Below are positions 62,950-64,000 of a DNA stretch of 64,000 nucleotides, piece after piece; the stretch's first letter is position 1; each line of letters starts with the position of its first letter. Location: contig CAWCHI010000016.1 in NCBI GenBank assembly GCA_963795335.1, positions 186,001 through 250,000 on the forward strand, read 5' to 3'. Under the pieces are notes generated by a model, which did no database searches, had not been told where the DNA came from, and saw only the letters and a list, made by a program, of their open reading frames with translations. This DNA comes from Trebonia sp963795335. GTDB lineage: Bacteria > Actinomycetota > Actinomycetes > Streptosporangiales > Streptosporangiaceae. Position numbers and translations under genes: made by a program.

Positions 62950-63060
62950 CCTCGCGAGCCGCCTGACATTACAGAGACAGCAGTGCGCGCATGGTCCCGG
63001 AGAGAATGCAGGAAGGAAGGAACGGGGCTGGCTCAAACCGTTCCCCCGCCCGTGACCTGG

Positions 63061-63846
63061 TCAGGCGTTCTGGCTGTCGCGCCAGGCGATCCACTCGCGC
63101 AGGCCGGACAGGTCGTAGTCGGGGCCGCCGGCGCCGACGGTGAACAGGGAGGCGCCGATCGAGCGCAGCTCGGGGCCGGTGTCTTCCGGGTTCCCCCGCA
63201 CCCCGACGGAGATCTCGATCTCGGCCGGGTCACGGCCGGCGTCCGCGCAGTGCCGGCGCAGGACCTCGGTCTTGTGCCGGAGGGTGGCGGCGTCGCCGAA
63301 GCTGTGCCAGATGTCGGCGTGCCGGGCCACCAGGCGCAGGGTCTTCTTCTCGCCGCCGCCGCCGATCAGCACCGGGATCTTGCGGGTCGGGGGCGGGTTC
63401 AGCCGGGCCAGCCGCGCCTCGATCCGCGGCAGCGCCTGCGCCAGGTCATCGAGGCGGCCGCCGGCGGTGCCGAACTCGTAACCGTACTCGTCGTAGTCTT
63501 TCTCGAACCAGCCGGAGCCGATGCCGAGGACCAGCCGGCCGTCGCTGATGTGGTCAACGGTCCGGGCCATGTCGGCCAGCAGTTCCGGGTTGCGGTAGCT
63601 GTTGCAGGTGACCAGGGCGCCGATCTGGGCCCGGGAGGTCGACTCGGCCCAGGCGCCGAGCATCGTCCAGCACTCGAAGTGCTTGCCCTCGGGTTCGCCG
63701 GACAGGGGGTAGAAGTGGTCCCAGTTGAAGATGACGTCGGCGCCGAGTTCTTCCGCCTCGGCCGCGGTGCGGCGGATCGCCTGGTAGTCAGCGTGCTGCG
63801 GCTGCAGTTGGAGGCCGACGCGGACGGGCGCGGGGGTATCTGTCAC
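63061..63846 (-). CDS. LLM-class F420-dependent oxidoreductase
   Basis: 261 residues from ATG 63846. This is a luciferase-like TIM barrel: RVGLQLQPQHADYQAIRRTA, ADVIFNWDHFYPLSGEPEG, RAQIGALVTCNSYRNPELLA and GRLVLGIGSGWFEKDYDEYG. These match the F420-type group (TIGR03560-like) typical of actinomycetes. The substrate is unknown. A perfect 16-base palindrome directly upstream suggests control by a TetR-type protein not in the window. Confidence 0.9.
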   Translation of the reverse strand: MTDTPAPVRVGLQLQPQHADYQAIRRTAAEAEELGADVIFNWDHFYPLSGEPEGKHFECWTMLGAWAESTSRAQIGALVTCNSYRNPELLADMARTVDHISDGRLVLGIGSGWFEKDYDEYGYEFGTAGGRLDDLAQALPRIEARLARLNPPPTRKIPVLIGGGGEKKTLRLVARHADIWHSFGDAATLRHKTEVLRRHCADAGRDPAEIEISVGVRGNPEDTGPELRSIGASLFTVGAGGPDYDLSGLREWIAWRDSQNA

Positions 63847-63860
63847 GAGCCTTCATCCTA

Positions 63861-63876
63861 ACGAACGGCCGTTCGT
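63861..63876. promoter_or_regulatory. Perfect 16-base palindrome before the LLM gene
   Basis: ACGAACGGCCGTTCGT is fully self-complementary and lies 14 bases upstream of the LLM start, as a TetR operator would. The remaining DNA to 64000 shows no supported gene. Confidence 0.65.
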
Positions 63877-64000
63877 GTCCCCGGAGCGGGCGCGCGGCCG
63901 GCGGTCGGGGGACGGCCCGCCAGCGGCCGGGACGGTTGGGGCCGCGCTGGCCATGGAATACACCAGGCAATGACCACACGGTGGACAGCCCGGGCGATGG

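Overview
The window is about 72% GC. It has short intergenic gaps, many GTG starts and several typically actinobacterial gene families: a WhiB iron-sulphur regulator, an F420-type PPOX protein, several luciferase-like (LLM) flavin/F420 oxidoreductases, DUF427 and DUF1275 proteins, and a MurA whose active-site Cys is replaced by Asp. It is chromosomal DNA of a high-GC actinomycete; I cannot name the genus. I recognise no tRNA, rRNA, CRISPR array, transposase or plasmid gene.

Layout. 1-5.8 kb: the end of a possible zinc-binding protein, a TetR/MFS exporter pair with matching operators, an orphan ABC ATPase, a DUF427 protein and an Ntn-hydrolase. 6.2-11.7 kb: two paralogous polytopic membrane proteins (possible GT-C glycosyltransferases) flank LspA and an amidohydrolase; the second is frameshifted at a tandem repeat. 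12-12.9 kb: a WhiB protein with an odd long tail behind a strong inverted repeat. 13.1-21 kb: an oxidative phosphonate-catabolism cluster, with a 2-aminoethylphosphonate-type ABC importer, a gamma-butyrobetaine-hydroxylase-like 2-oxoglutarate oxygenase, an LLM oxidoreductase, a PhnZ/TmpB-type HD oxygenase and a TetR regulator. 21-28.7 kb: mixed metabolic and regulatory genes ending in murA. 28.7-32 kb: hutU and hutH. 32-34.5 kb: a disrupted prolyl-aminopeptidase-like gene and a MarR/AhpD-like pair.

35.2-50.8 kb: a LacI regulator, an ABC-2 exporter, a DUF885 hydrolase and a long, tightly overlapping operon. That operon encodes an oligopeptide-type importer, a metal-dependent amidohydrolase, a RidA protein, two LLM oxidoreductases and a TIGR04076-like protein. 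Near-identical AACGTTTGC sites lie in front of lacI, DUF885 and the operon, so this looks like one regulon for import and breakdown of an unknown amide or peptide-like compound. From about 39.6 to 51.0 kb most reading frames are broken by single extra bases, usually beside a codon's third base, where either of the two neighbouring bases would give a synonymous codon. I read this as a consensus artefact that kept both alleles of silent polymorphisms, so the genes are probably intact in the organism.

50.9-64 kb: a recombinase-like protein, an XRE/pseudo-ClpP-VOC locus, TetR/methyltransferase, a PPOX protein, LysR/EamA, a P-loop gene relic, a double DUF427 protein, ArsR/MFS, GNAT/hydrolase, a secreted protein and an F420-type LLM oxidoreductase. 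Many regulators here have a clear palindrome at their own start.
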